From NCBI GenBank assembly GCA_022843265.1, contig JALHNZ010000004.1, forward strand, positions 38,751-102,750: a stretch of DNA of 64,000 bases, given 5' to 3'. A program made the position numbers and the translations under genes. The first letter of the stretch is position 1; the number at the start of each line of letters is the position of its first letter. This stretch comes from Gemmatimonadaceae bacterium (GTDB lineage Bacteria > Gemmatimonadota > Gemmatimonadetes > Gemmatimonadales > Gemmatimonadaceae). The notes beneath the pieces were generated by a model. It was given only the letters and a program-made list of their open reading frames with translations. It was not told where the DNA came from and made no database searches. Shown in pieces: positions 53,873 to 62,498 of the stretch.

Positions 53873-55732
53873 ATGCCCTCCGCTCGCCTCCCGACCCCCG
53901 GTACTGTGCACACACCAGACGATGTTCTCGATCAAATCCAGTCCGACCTCGCGCGTTCAGCGATGGCGGATCCTGTCACTGGCGTCGATCGCCGTCAGTT
54001 CATGTTCTATTCGCTGGTCGCCGCCGCCGCCTCCACCTTTGGTGCCAGCGCTGCACAGGCCCAACGAGCGATCTCGCGCGGTGGACCCGCGTTGCTGAGT
54101 GACAACACAGCGCGCGCGCTGATCGCGGAGTCGCTACTGCAGCCAACGCTCGAACCGCTGGGGAATGGTGAAGCACCCGCGATGCAGTTTCAGCCATATC
54201 CGGGTGGCACCGGTGCGGCCATTGCACGCATGGCGCGCGAACGCGGGTACGCCGCCTTTGAACGCAGCGCCTTTACGGTCGAGCCGTTTCGTGGAACGGT
54301 GCCTACTTCCGCCGACGACATCGCGTTTCTTCCCGCGCATCGCCTTTCGGCGCTCATCAAGGAGCGCAGGATCACGTCGGCGCGACTGACCGACATTTAT
54401 CTCACGCGACTCAAGGCGCTCAATCCAACGCTCTTGTGTGCCGTGACGATCATGGAGGAACAGGCGCGTCGTGAAGCCGCGCAGGCCGACGCCGAAATTG
54501 CGGCCGGCAGCTATCGCGGACCGCTGCATGGATTGCCGTACGGTGTGAAGGATCTCTTCAACACCAAAGGCGTGCCCACGACCTGGGGCGCAGCGGATTT
54601 TCAGGATCGCATCATTGACAGCGACGCGGAAGTCGTGGTGCGTTTGCGCAACGCGGGCGCCGTGCTCATTGCAAAGCTTTCCACCGGACTGTTTGCGCAG
54701 AACGATCAGTGGTTCCGCGGTCGCACCAACAATCCGTGGAATCTCACGCAGGGCGCCAGCGGATCATCGGCTGGTCCAGGTTCGGCAACGGCGGCCGCGT
54801 GTGTTGCCTTCAGCATTGGAACGGAAACTCAGGGTTCGATTGTCTCGCCGTCCATTCGCAACGGTGTGAGCGCGCTGCGTCCAACCTTTGGCCGTGTGAG
54901 CCGAAGTGGCGGCATGGTGCTCGCGTGGACGATGGATCGTGTCGGGCCGATGTGTCGCACAGTGGAAGATTGTGCCATGGTGTTCAACGAGATTCACGGT
55001 GTGGACGAAACTGATCCGTCAACCATCACGATGCCGTTTCAGTACGATCGCAACATCGATGTTTCCAGTTTGCGTATCGGTGTCGACAACAATGCACCGA
55101 AGGAGTTTGTCGACGGGCTGCGTGCGATCGGTGTGCAGCCACGTGAAATTGGTGCGCGCCCAACGGTGCCAGGTTCCGGCACCGGACTCAACGTGGAGTA
55201 CGCGGCGGCGTTCGATGCGTACGTGCAGCGCAAAGCGAAAGAGATTGGCCTCGATCTCACAACGCTTCCGGCGAACGGTGTACCGCCCACAGCAACACCG
55301 GCCGCGGGTACCACTCCCAGTCCGATGGCGCCGGCTGACTGGAATCCGCGCTTTGTGCGCGGTCGGGTCACACCAGGCTTTGAGTTTCTGCAACAGCAGC
55401 GACGTCGCTACATGCTCGTGGCCCAGTGGGGCGAGTTCATGAAGGATCTCGACATGTTTGTGGGCAATCCTACGGCCGATATCGGACCGAATGCGCAAAC
55501 GGGACACCCGTGCGTGGTACTGCCTTACAAGTTCGAAGCGCCGGCGCAGGGTGGTGGACCAAACGCGGCCAACACAGCGAACGCGGCGAATCGGCCGGCT
55601 CCACCACCGCTCAACCCGCAACCCATCTGCGCGGTGATCACCGGCGCGTTGTATCAGGACGACAAGATTCTCGGCGTGGCGCATCGCTTTCAGGCGAGCA
55701 CGGATTTTCACACGCGGCGGCCGAAGCTTTAG
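53873..55732 (+). CDS. Tat-exported amidase (amidase-signature family)
   Basis: 619 residues. A twin-arginine signal (DRRQFMFYSL, about 39-65) sits behind an unusually long N-terminus. The amidase-signature triad is visible: Lys226 in LPYGVKDLF, Ser298 in GASGSSAG and the nucleophile Ser322 in GTETQGSIVSPS. Insertions rich in Pro, Ala and Asn lie near 480-500 and 565-585. It hydrolyses an amide outside the cytoplasm; the substrate is not evident. ATG start without a clear ribosome site. Confidence 0.9.
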   Translation: MPSARLPTPGTVHTPDDVLDQIQSDLARSAMADPVTGVDRRQFMFYSLVAAAASTFGASAAQAQRAISRGGPALLSDNTARALIAESLLQPTLEPLGNGEAPAMQFQPYPGGTGAAIARMARERGYAAFERSAFTVEPFRGTVPTSADDIAFLPAHRLSALIKERRITSARLTDIYLTRLKALNPTLLCAVTIMEEQARREAAQADAEIAAGSYRGPLHGLPYGVKDLFNTKGVPTTWGAADFQDRIIDSDAEVVVRLRNAGAVLIAKLSTGLFAQNDQWFRGRTNNPWNLTQGASGSSAGPGSATAAACVAFSIGTETQGSIVSPSIRNGVSALRPTFGRVSRSGGMVLAWTMDRVGPMCRTVEDCAMVFNEIHGVDETDPSTITMPFQYDRNIDVSSLRIGVDNNAPKEFVDGLRAIGVQPREIGARPTVPGSGTGLNVEYAAAFDAYVQRKAKEIGLDLTTLPANGVPPTATPAAGTTPSPMAPADWNPRFVRGRVTPGFEFLQQQRRRYMLVAQWGEFMKDLDMFVGNPTADIGPNAQTGHPCVVLPYKFEAPAQGGGPNAANTANAANRPAPPPLNPQPICAVITGALYQDDKILGVAHRFQASTDFHTRRPKL

Positions 55733-55884
55733 CGCATCTGTGTAACAGAAATCATTGAGGCGCGCACGCCGGGTCAGATGACCCAACGGCGGCGGCGGTG
55801 GTTCAGGTAGTGTCAGGTGTCGGATCGTTCAGCCGCGTAGGTATGCCGCGAGATCCGGTCTTGAACCTACCTGGAGCACTTTGC

Positions 55885-56583
55885 ATGTCGACAACGCACT
55901 TCATCTCAGGCATCACCCGCGCACGCACAACAGTTTTTGTCGTTGCGCTGCTCGGGTTGGCTGCCTGTTCTGATACACCGATCGCGCCCACGCCGGCGCC
56001 GCAACTTCCGCCGCTTGCCACCGGAGCGTGGCATTTACATATCGCGGACGGCCAGACACTTCCCGCGATGGTCGCACATCGTTTGGTCAATGGAAAAGTG
56101 GAACAGACATTCGTCGATTCCGCGGTCCTCCTGGTCAACGCGAACGGTACCTGGCAGCAAACAACACACCTCAACCGCGCGCTGATCGGGCTGCCGGCCG
56201 TCGACGCGCCGTCGATTGACGCCGGTACGTGGTCGCCCACGGATAGCGGGTATCTGTTTCGGTCGGCCATGGCCAACCGCGATTTTGTAATTCGTGCGCC
56301 CGGCGCGGATTCGCTGCGGGTAACGCAGCGGCTTGTGGAGTTTGCCGAGGCGGGGCTGGTCGTGGGTCAGTTCCGGCGGACACGGCCACCACAGTCGCTC
56401 GCCACCACGTGGCGTGCACTGAGCGCCAAGGGTTCAGCGCTCCCCGTGTTGGTGGAATCGTACACGCACAATGCGCCGAGGCCCGAGCAGGCGGAACGAC
56501 AACGGACAATGGACCGTATCGAACGGACAGCTGCGGCTCGAGTCAACGTTGTACCAGAACCATGTGCTGACGGGCACGATTGA
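55885..56583 (+). CDS. Lipocalin-like lipoprotein, apparently frameshifted near its 3' end
   Basis: 232 residues in this frame. The lipoprotein signal has lipobox LAAC. Two similar halves are visible, each starting with a W-x(6-8)-G-x-x-L-P block (TGAWHLHIADGQTLPAMV and TTWRALSAKGSALPVLV). After NAPRPEQ the frame turns Arg/Ala-rich and ends at 56583, while the +1 frame carries a convincing beta-strand continuation to 56665. The gene is therefore probably longer, disrupted by one base near 56470-56500, or the sequence has an error. GGAG lies 9 nt before the ATG. Confidence 0.7.
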   Translation: MSTTHFISGITRARTTVFVVALLGLAACSDTPIAPTPAPQLPPLATGAWHLHIADGQTLPAMVAHRLVNGKVEQTFVDSAVLLVNANGTWQQTTHLNRALIGLPAVDAPSIDAGTWSPTDSGYLFRSAMANRDFVIRAPGADSLRVTQRLVEFAEAGLVVGQFRRTRPPQSLATTWRALSAKGSALPVLVESYTHNAPRPEQAERQRTMDRIERTAAARVNVVPEPCADGHD

Positions 56584-56665
56584 GAATGACAACACCGTCC
56601 TGATGCAGCATGGGGTGGCGCCGCAGGAACTCAAGTTCTCGGTTCGCTTCGTTCGCGCACCGTAA
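56484..56665 (+). pseudogene. Out-of-frame 3' part of the lipocalin-like lipoprotein
   Basis: In the +1 frame relative to the upstream gene, the translation reads NDNGQWTVSNGQLRLESTL, then YQNHVLTGTIENDNTVLMQHG and KFSVRFVRAP before TAA. This is the expected C-terminal strand pattern (x-G-x-W-x-V-x-x-G-x-L and T-G-T-I) of the second lipocalin-like repeat, with no start codon of its own that makes sense. Confidence 0.55.
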
Positions 56666-56756
56666 CACCGGCTCCCTCTGTGGTGCCGCGGGGTATCATT
56701 GGGAGTCGCGACTCGTAATCGCGGCTCCCTCGCATCCTCCTGGCTACCTGTCTGAT

Positions 56757-58262
56757 ATGCTGCGTGCTGTCATCATCTTGCTCGCGCTGTACATCGCGCC
56801 ATTCACTGCGGCACTCGCGCAGAGTTCGCCGCAGATTGAGCGTCCCGTCCCGTTCGACACAAACGGCCGGATCACACTCGTGACACCCGCGCTGATATCA
56901 CGACTGGCGCTGGGAGGCCCGTCGTGGCCAGCTGGCGAATCCTTCCGTCAGGCGCGTCTGTTCAGTACGCCGGACGGCGCACGGGTGCTCGTGGTGGAGC
57001 GTACCGATGGCACCGTCGCCCGTTATCTGCTCTCCGAGACGGAAGCGATGGCGCTCACGCAGGCCTTCAATACGGCCATGCTCGCGCAGGCTCAGAACCC
57101 AAGTCGCGAAACCGGCGGCGCGGGTACTGCCACGGGATCGGAAATTTCGCAGCCCGCAGGCAACGCGTTCGTTCGGAACCAAACCCTGCTCGGTCTGACC
57201 GCGTACGGACCGGCCACGTCGGCCATTCTGAGTGACGCCGGCGGACCGGCTGCTGTGGGTGGCTACTTCCTCGCCGCAGGCTCGGCGTTTTTCGTGGCCG
57301 CACGCACGGTCAAGAATCGCGACGTAACCCGCGCGCAAAACTGGCTCGCGACCCACGGCGGAACCCGAGGCGCCGCCGCCGGCGCCGGCATTGCGGCCAT
57401 TGCCAACGCGAACGGTGGCCCCGGATACGGCGCGCCGATTTTGCTCGGTGCCCTCGCCGGCACGGTGAGCGGGTATCAGTTCGCAGGCAAACAAAGCGAC
57501 GGTGAAGCGGCCTCGGCCGGACTGATGGCGGACCTTGCCGCGCTCACCACCATTGGCCTCGGCACAGCGGCTGGAGCGTTCGAGCGCGAGACCGTGAATG
57601 GCGTGCAGGGGGATCGGCTGCAAGGCGGTGGCAAGGCATTCATCGCCAGCGCTATTGGCGCAGGACTCATGGGCTACGCCCTGGGGCCGCAGTACGCGCG
57701 CAACGCGTCTTACAACGTGACGTCAGGTGACGTGACGGTCGCGTTTACCGGCGCCGCACTCGGCGCCTTGGGCGCCGTGACGATCGTGGCCGGCGAAGAC
57801 GGCAAACAGCGAACCGCGGTGGGCCTCGCCACCGCGGGACTGCTGGCGGGCTTTGCGCTCAGCGATCGATACTTCGTGCGCAAGGCGGACCGCACCGCAG
57901 CCGACGGTAAACTGGCGCAGCTTGGCGCCGTTGCCGGAGCGCTCATGGGCGGCGGAGTTGCCGCCGTCACGGAGAGCAACGCACGCGCGGCGTTTGGCTT
58001 GATCACGGTTGGCGGCACACTGGGACTCATCGCCGCAGACAGGATTCTTGAGCCTGGCCCCGACGGCGGCCCGCTGCGCGGGGTGCTCACCACCGGCATG
58101 CTCGGCGGCGCCAACTCGCGCGTGAGTGTGTCGCTGGCACCACTGGCCACCGCGCTCGCGTTTAATGCCCACGCATCCCGCAACGGAAATGCGCGCGCCC
58201 GCCTCGCGCTTGGTGACGCGCCCGTGATCACGTCCTATCCCATCGTTCGTATCGCGTGGTAA
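56757..58262 (+). CDS. Secreted glycine/alanine-rich protein with zipper-like helices
   Basis: 501 residues from the ATG at 56757. A signal peptide (LRAVIILLALYIAPFTAALA) is followed by a soluble part (about 25-130) with VLVVERTDGTVARYLLSE. The remaining 350 residues are a string of Gly/Ala-rich helices (GGYFLAAGSAFFV, GAAAGAGIAAIANANGG, GAPILLGALAGTVSGYQF, AFIASAIGAGLMGYALG, GAALGALGAVTIV, GAVAGALMGGGVAAV) at fairly even spacing. It looks like an outer-membrane or envelope repeat protein; I know no named family. Its stop overlaps the next gene. Confidence 0.65.
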   Translation: MLRAVIILLALYIAPFTAALAQSSPQIERPVPFDTNGRITLVTPALISRLALGGPSWPAGESFRQARLFSTPDGARVLVVERTDGTVARYLLSETEAMALTQAFNTAMLAQAQNPSRETGGAGTATGSEISQPAGNAFVRNQTLLGLTAYGPATSAILSDAGGPAAVGGYFLAAGSAFFVAARTVKNRDVTRAQNWLATHGGTRGAAAGAGIAAIANANGGPGYGAPILLGALAGTVSGYQFAGKQSDGEAASAGLMADLAALTTIGLGTAAGAFERETVNGVQGDRLQGGGKAFIASAIGAGLMGYALGPQYARNASYNVTSGDVTVAFTGAALGALGAVTIVAGEDGKQRTAVGLATAGLLAGFALSDRYFVRKADRTAADGKLAQLGAVAGALMGGGVAAVTESNARAAFGLITVGGTLGLIAADRILEPGPDGGPLRGVLTTGMLGGANSRVSVSLAPLATALAFNAHASRNGNARARLALGDAPVITSYPIVRIAW

Positions 58263-59233
58263 CCCGCTCGTACACACCGGCCTGGTGGCTCGGCCCGCAC
58301 ACCGCCACCGTCTGGGGTCGGCTCGCGCGACGCGAACCCGAGCCGGCGGTGCGTATTGAACAGTGGGACACCCCCGACGGCGATTTTGTAGAAATCGCCA
58401 GGCTCGCGCCGCGCGGTGATGCGGCAACCGCACCACGGTTGCTGCTGTTGCATGGACTCGAGGGCGGCCTGCATTCGCATTATGCGCGCGGACTCTTTCG
58501 CGAGGCCGCCGCACGCGGTTGGGGTATGGACCTGCTGCTCTTTCGCACTTGTGGGCCCACACCGAATCGTTTGCCGCGTTCGTATCACAGCGGAGAAACC
58601 AGTGACAGCGCATTTGTACTCGACCGACTCGCTGCCGAGTCGTCTGCTCCGTTGGGTCTGATTGGCGTGTCGCTCGGCGGCAATGTGTTGTGCAAGTTGC
58701 TCGGCGAACGTGGCAGTGCGCTGCCGGACATTGTGCGTGGTGCGGTGGCGGTGTCGGTGCCGTTTGATCTGGCGCGCGCCTCCCGTTGGATCGGGCGCGG
58801 CTTTGGTGTGGTGTACGAGCGTGCGTTCTTGCGTTCGCTCATTCCCAAGGCGCTCGCCAAGATTGCGCGTCATCAGGAGCTCGCGCCGCTCACGAATGTG
58901 CGTGACGCGCGCACGCTGTGGCAGTTCGACGATCGATTCACGGCACCGCTGCACGGCTTTGATAGCGCCGCCGACTATTACGCGCGCGCCAGTTCGCGTG
59001 AATACGTCGCGGGCGCGCAGCGACCATTGTTGTTGCTGAGCGCAGTTGACGATCCGTTTCTCCCCGCCGATGTGCTCGACGATGTGGCGGCGCGTGTTCG
59101 CGACAATCCGCACATCACGGTTGAGTTTCCGCACAAGGGCGGTCACGTGGGATTCGTGAGCGGACGTTCACCCTTGCGCCCCGAGTACTACGGCGAGTGG
59201 CGTGCCGCGCAGTTCCTGGCCGAACTGTTTTAA
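58256..59233 (+). CDS. YheT-family alpha/beta hydrolase
   Basis: 325 residues. YTPAWWLGPHTATVWGRLARR is the typical N-terminus of the YheT/ABHD1-3 group (usually with P...L...H..T), followed by LLLLHGLEGGLHSHYARGL (oxyanion region), LLFRTCG..PNRLPRSYHSGETSD, the nucleophile elbow GVSLGGNVL, a catalytic Asp in SAVDDPFLP and His in GGHVGFV. A lipid-ester substrate is likely. The GTG start overlaps the upstream stop by 7 nt. Confidence 0.92.
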   Translation: MVTRSYTPAWWLGPHTATVWGRLARREPEPAVRIEQWDTPDGDFVEIARLAPRGDAATAPRLLLLHGLEGGLHSHYARGLFREAAARGWGMDLLLFRTCGPTPNRLPRSYHSGETSDSAFVLDRLAAESSAPLGLIGVSLGGNVLCKLLGERGSALPDIVRGAVAVSVPFDLARASRWIGRGFGVVYERAFLRSLIPKALAKIARHQELAPLTNVRDARTLWQFDDRFTAPLHGFDSAADYYARASSREYVAGAQRPLLLLSAVDDPFLPADVLDDVAARVRDNPHITVEFPHKGGHVGFVSGRSPLRPEYYGEWRAAQFLAELF

Positions 59234-59381
59234 CGCGGTCACGCGAACTGGCACCTAGCCCCACCGCGTCCAGCGACCTTAACGCACGTGGGGTCACGGC
59301 GTTCTCACGTGTAGTTTCGCGGCGGCGGCTTGGCCAGATCTTCGTCGTGTACTCACTGTAGCTCACATGGGAGGTTCCGTT

Positions 59382-60428
59382 ATGACGCGCATGATTCGCT
59401 CGGCAACTGCCTGGTGCGCCGCGAGCGCCGTCGTGAGCATTGCGCTCACTTCTGGTGTGTTACTCGCGCAGTCCGGTACTTCGCGAGCCGCGTCGTCAAG
59501 CGTTGCCACGCCGTACAATCCGCTTGCGATAAACAAAGCGGATGCATTGCCACCGCTGGATTTCACCATCGAAGACGCGGCGCGCAAGCGTCAGATTCCC
59601 GTGCGTGTGTATCGCCCGCGTTCATCGGCGCCCGCGACCGTGTTGTTGTTCAGTCACGGACTCGGTGGCGCACGCACGAACAACGCCTACCTCGGCGAAC
59701 ACTGGGCCGCGCGCGGTTATGTGGCCGTGTTCCTGCAGCACATTGGCAGCGACGAAAGTGTGTGGCAAAACGCGGGCCCTGCGCGCGCCATGATAGCCAT
59801 GCGCAAAGCTGCGAATGCAGAAAACTTCATGCTGCGTGTAGCCGACGTGCCCGCGGTACTCAACACACTCACTGCGTGGAACACACAGTCGGGGCACGCA
59901 CTCAGTGGCAGGCTTGATCTCACGCGTGTGGGAATGTCGGGCCACTCATTTGGCGCGGTCACCACACAAGCTGTGAGTGGACAGAAGTTTCCCATGCAGC
60001 GCGCGCAGCCCCGTGATCCGCGCATTGATGCGGCGCTCATATTGAGCCCCAGCGTGCCCGAGCGTGGTGATGCACGTGCGGCATTTGGCAGTGTCGATAT
60101 GCCCTGGCTCCTGATGACGGGCACCGAAGACGTGGCGCGGATCGGTGGTGCATCGCTCGACGATCGACTGGCTGTGTATCCGGCACTGCCGAATGGCTCC
60201 AAGTATGAGCTGGTGTTACACAACGCCGAACACTCGGCCTTTGGTGATCGCGCGTTACCCGGCGACACGAACAGTCAACGCAATCCGAATCATCACCGCG
60301 CGATCCTCGCGCTGAGCACCGCGTTCTGGGATGCGTATTTGCGCCACGATGCTGCGGCACGAGCATGGCTTGATGGTGACGCGGCCCGCCGTGTGCTCGA
60401 AGCAAAGGATCGGTGGCAGCACAAGTAG
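59382..60428 (+). CDS. Secreted dienelactone/PAF-acetylhydrolase-like esterase
   Basis: 348 residues. A signal peptide ends near VLLA-QSGTS. The alpha/beta-hydrolase core has VLLFSHGLGGARTNNAYLGEHWAARGYVAVFLQHIGSDESVW, the nucleophile GMSGHSFGAVTTQAV, and LLMTGTEDVARIGG, with a late HNAEHSAFGD histidine. It resembles platelet-activating-factor acetylhydrolase-type predicted hydrolases. The ATG at 59382 has GGAGG 6 nt upstream and is preferred to the ATG-like start 15 nt earlier. Confidence 0.88.
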   Translation: MTRMIRSATAWCAASAVVSIALTSGVLLAQSGTSRAASSSVATPYNPLAINKADALPPLDFTIEDAARKRQIPVRVYRPRSSAPATVLLFSHGLGGARTNNAYLGEHWAARGYVAVFLQHIGSDESVWQNAGPARAMIAMRKAANAENFMLRVADVPAVLNTLTAWNTQSGHALSGRLDLTRVGMSGHSFGAVTTQAVSGQKFPMQRAQPRDPRIDAALILSPSVPERGDARAAFGSVDMPWLLMTGTEDVARIGGASLDDRLAVYPALPNGSKYELVLHNAEHSAFGDRALPGDTNSQRNPNHHRAILALSTAFWDAYLRHDAAARAWLDGDAARRVLEAKDRWQHK

Positions 60429-60444
60429 TGTTCGCGCGCCGTTG

Positions 60445-60473
60445 TTGGCCTCGTCGCGGGCGGGCGGTAGATT
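60445..60473 (+). promoter_or_regulatory. Promoter of the VanX-like gene, leaderless
   Basis: TTGGCC (60445-60450), exactly 17 nt, TAGATT (60468-60473), then 6 nt to the ATG at 60480. The transcript would start on the A of the ATG. Confidence 0.55.
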
Positions 60474-60479
60474 CGCGAC

Positions 60480-61196
60480 ATGATTGCTCCCGGATACTGT
60501 CTACGCGCAGTGATGGCATTGTTCGCACTCGCGGCGTGCACGATCGAGAACCGAACACCCGGCAATACGCCGTCGAGCGCCGTAAGCGCGCCCTCCACGG
60601 TGAACGCGCCTGACGGCATTCTCATGGGCACTGCCGCCGATGCCGACACGCTGCTCGTCGACGTGCAGTCGCTCGATCGCTCGATTCTGGTCGACCTTCG
60701 GTATCGCGACAGTGCAAACTTTACCGGCGCCACACTCCCGGGGTACGAGGGCAATCGTGCCCTGCTACACCGTGAAGCGGCCGCGGCGCTGGCGCGTGTG
60801 CAGGGCACGCTGCGCGCCGAGGGGCTCTCGCTCAAGGTCTTTGATGCCTATCGGCCGGTTCGTGCCACAGAGGCCATGGTGGAATGGGCCACACGGGTTG
60901 GTCAGGCGTCACTGATTTCCGACGGGTACATCGCCGATCGTTCTCGGCACAACCTTGGACTTGCGATCGACGTAACGCTTGTGGATTCCACCGGCGCCGA
61001 GCTCGACATGGGCACACCGTTCGACACGTTTAGTGATGCCGCACACACCGCGCGTGCCACCGGCAAGGTGGCAGAGAACCGGTTGCGCTTCGTGACCGCG
61101 ATGTCGCGTGAAGGTTTCGTGAACTATGACAGGGAGTGGTGGCATTACTCCTACAGCGTTTCTCTGCCGCTTCGATTCGATATACCTGTTCGCTGA
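60480..61196 (+). CDS. D-alanyl-D-alanine dipeptidase (VanX/DdpX family) lipoprotein
   Basis: 238 residues. The lipobox is LAAC (Cys20). The M15D peptidase domain has VDLRYRDSANFTG, FDAYRPVRATEAM (the conserved Arg), SRHNLGLAID (Zn ligands His157 and Asp164) and DREWWHYSY (catalytic Glu219, Zn ligand His222). All key residues are present, so it should be an active Zn dipeptidase for D-Ala-D-Ala or a related dipeptide. As an envelope lipoprotein without a vanHA-type context it is more likely used for cell-wall peptide salvage than for vancomycin resistance. Confidence 0.93.
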   Translation: MIAPGYCLRAVMALFALAACTIENRTPGNTPSSAVSAPSTVNAPDGILMGTAADADTLLVDVQSLDRSILVDLRYRDSANFTGATLPGYEGNRALLHREAAAALARVQGTLRAEGLSLKVFDAYRPVRATEAMVEWATRVGQASLISDGYIADRSRHNLGLAIDVTLVDSTGAELDMGTPFDTFSDAAHTARATGKVAENRLRFVTAMSREGFVNYDREWWHYSYSVSLPLRFDIPVR

Positions 61197-61223
61197 TCCG
61201 TTTCCTCTTTCGTCCATTCGATC

Positions 61224-62105
61224 ATGCTGCCAATTCGTTCATTTGTCTCTGGCGCGGCCGTGGCTGGTGTCATCGCCGCCGCCGTGGCGTTTTTCCCTGA
61301 TTCGTCTACGGCCACTGCGGCTGAGTCGGCGGCCGCGGAGCTCGCGGCGCAGCAGTCGTTGCCAGCCGACGCGGAGAATGCGCTGGCACGGCTCGAGTCG
61401 TCGCCACGTCACGGCGAATGGGCCATGATCATTGACGGCGCCGACACGGTCAAAGCGTGGGTCGTGTACCCGGAGCGGGCCGACAAGGCGCCGGTGGTGG
61501 TGGTGGTGCACGAAATTTTTGGCCTGACGCATTGGGTGCGTGGCGTGGCCGATCAGCTGGCCGCCGACGGATTCATTGCCGTAGCACCGGACCTGATGAC
61601 GACGAAAAACCTGCCCACTGGACCGAACGGGCCGGACCAGCCGTCCGCCACAGCGGCGATTCGCACGCTGGATCCGGTGGTGGTGCAGCGTCAGATCATG
61701 CTCGCCGCGAACTATGGCATGAAGTTGCCGGCGGCGTTGCCCAAGTACGGCGTGGTGGGTTTCTGCTGGGGCGGTTCGGCGGTGTTCAACCACGCGGTGT
61801 CGTCGCCAACGCTTGGTGCCTCCGTTGTGTATTACGGGTCGTCGCCGGCCACGCCAACGCTCGCCAGCGTCAAGGCACCGGTGCTTGGACTGTACGCTGG
61901 GAACGACGCTCGGGTGAACACAACGATCGCGCCTGCAGATTCTGCGCTCAAGGCGGCCGGCAAGTCGTTCGAAGCCGTGCTGTATGAAGGTGCGGGTCAC
62001 GGATTCTTGCGCGCGCAGGGTGGTGCCGAGGGCGCCAATCTCAAAGCATCGCAGCAGGCCTGGCCGCGCACGATTGCGTTCTTCAAAGCCAAGCTCGGCG
62101 CGTAA
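61224..62105 (+). CDS. Dienelactone hydrolase-family protein, exported
   Basis: 293 residues. A hydrophobic N-terminal signal ends near TATA-AESAA. The DLH triad is visible: Cys181 in VGFCWGG, Asp228 in YAGNDARV and His259 in EGAGHGF, with VVVVVHEIFGLTHWVRGVAD as the oxyanion region. It hydrolyses an ester or lactone in the envelope; the substrate is unknown. It lies 27 nt after the VanX-like gene on the same strand and may be co-transcribed. Confidence 0.92.
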   Translation: MLPIRSFVSGAAVAGVIAAAVAFFPDSSTATAAESAAAELAAQQSLPADAENALARLESSPRHGEWAMIIDGADTVKAWVVYPERADKAPVVVVVHEIFGLTHWVRGVADQLAADGFIAVAPDLMTTKNLPTGPNGPDQPSATAAIRTLDPVVVQRQIMLAANYGMKLPAALPKYGVVGFCWGGSAVFNHAVSSPTLGASVVYYGSSPATPTLASVKAPVLGLYAGNDARVNTTIAPADSALKAAGKSFEAVLYEGAGHGFLRAQGGAEGANLKASQQAWPRTIAFFKAKLGA

Positions 62106-62144
62106 GCGTTCGTGCAACGTCAACCGGGGTGAGGTCGCAACGAT

Positions 62145-62489
62145 ATGTCCGGTGAACTGTCCGGCGAGTGGTGGACGTGGACCGACGCCTGGATGTTCAT
62201 TGGCGTGTTCGTCGGCTTGCGCATTGCATTCATCTGGATGGCCACGCAGGCAATCGTTGCGCTGATCCCCGAAGGTGACGTTTGCGTCACATGTGGTGAA
62301 GAAACACTCCCGCTTGTTCACGAGGGTGGATGGCACCTGTTGGGCCACCGATTTCACCGTCGGTTTTGTCTGAGCTGCAGCTGGGAGGGCGTGGCGCGCA
62401 CTGCATCAACGCGACACGCGAAGCGTCCACCCAAAGAGCCACCACGTCCGCACAAATCCCGATCTGGCAGACAGCCAGCGCCGCGCTAG
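62145..62489 (+). CDS. Small membrane protein with a zinc-ribbon-like tail
   Basis: 114 residues: one transmembrane helix (about 17-41), then VCVTCGEETLPL...HRRFCLSCSWEG with two CxxC pairs 27 residues apart, probably a zinc ribbon, and a basic Pro/Arg/Lys-rich tail. The ATG has GGTGAGGT upstream. No family recognised. Confidence 0.65.
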   Translation: MSGELSGEWWTWTDAWMFIGVFVGLRIAFIWMATQAIVALIPEGDVCVTCGEETLPLVHEGGWHLLGHRFHRRFCLSCSWEGVARTASTRHAKRPPKEPPRPHKSRSGRQPAPR

Positions 62490-62498
62490 CTTTCCAAG

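Noticed and set aside
60480..61196. Vancomycin-resistance gene.
   Set aside because: The VanX-like enzyme has no vanH, vanA or vanRS neighbours and is a lipoprotein; dipeptide salvage is more likely.
61239..62357. A 372-codon minus-strand frame over the dienelactone hydrolase gene.
   Set aside because: Antisense to a gene with a complete catalytic triad; Arg/His-rich composition without motifs.
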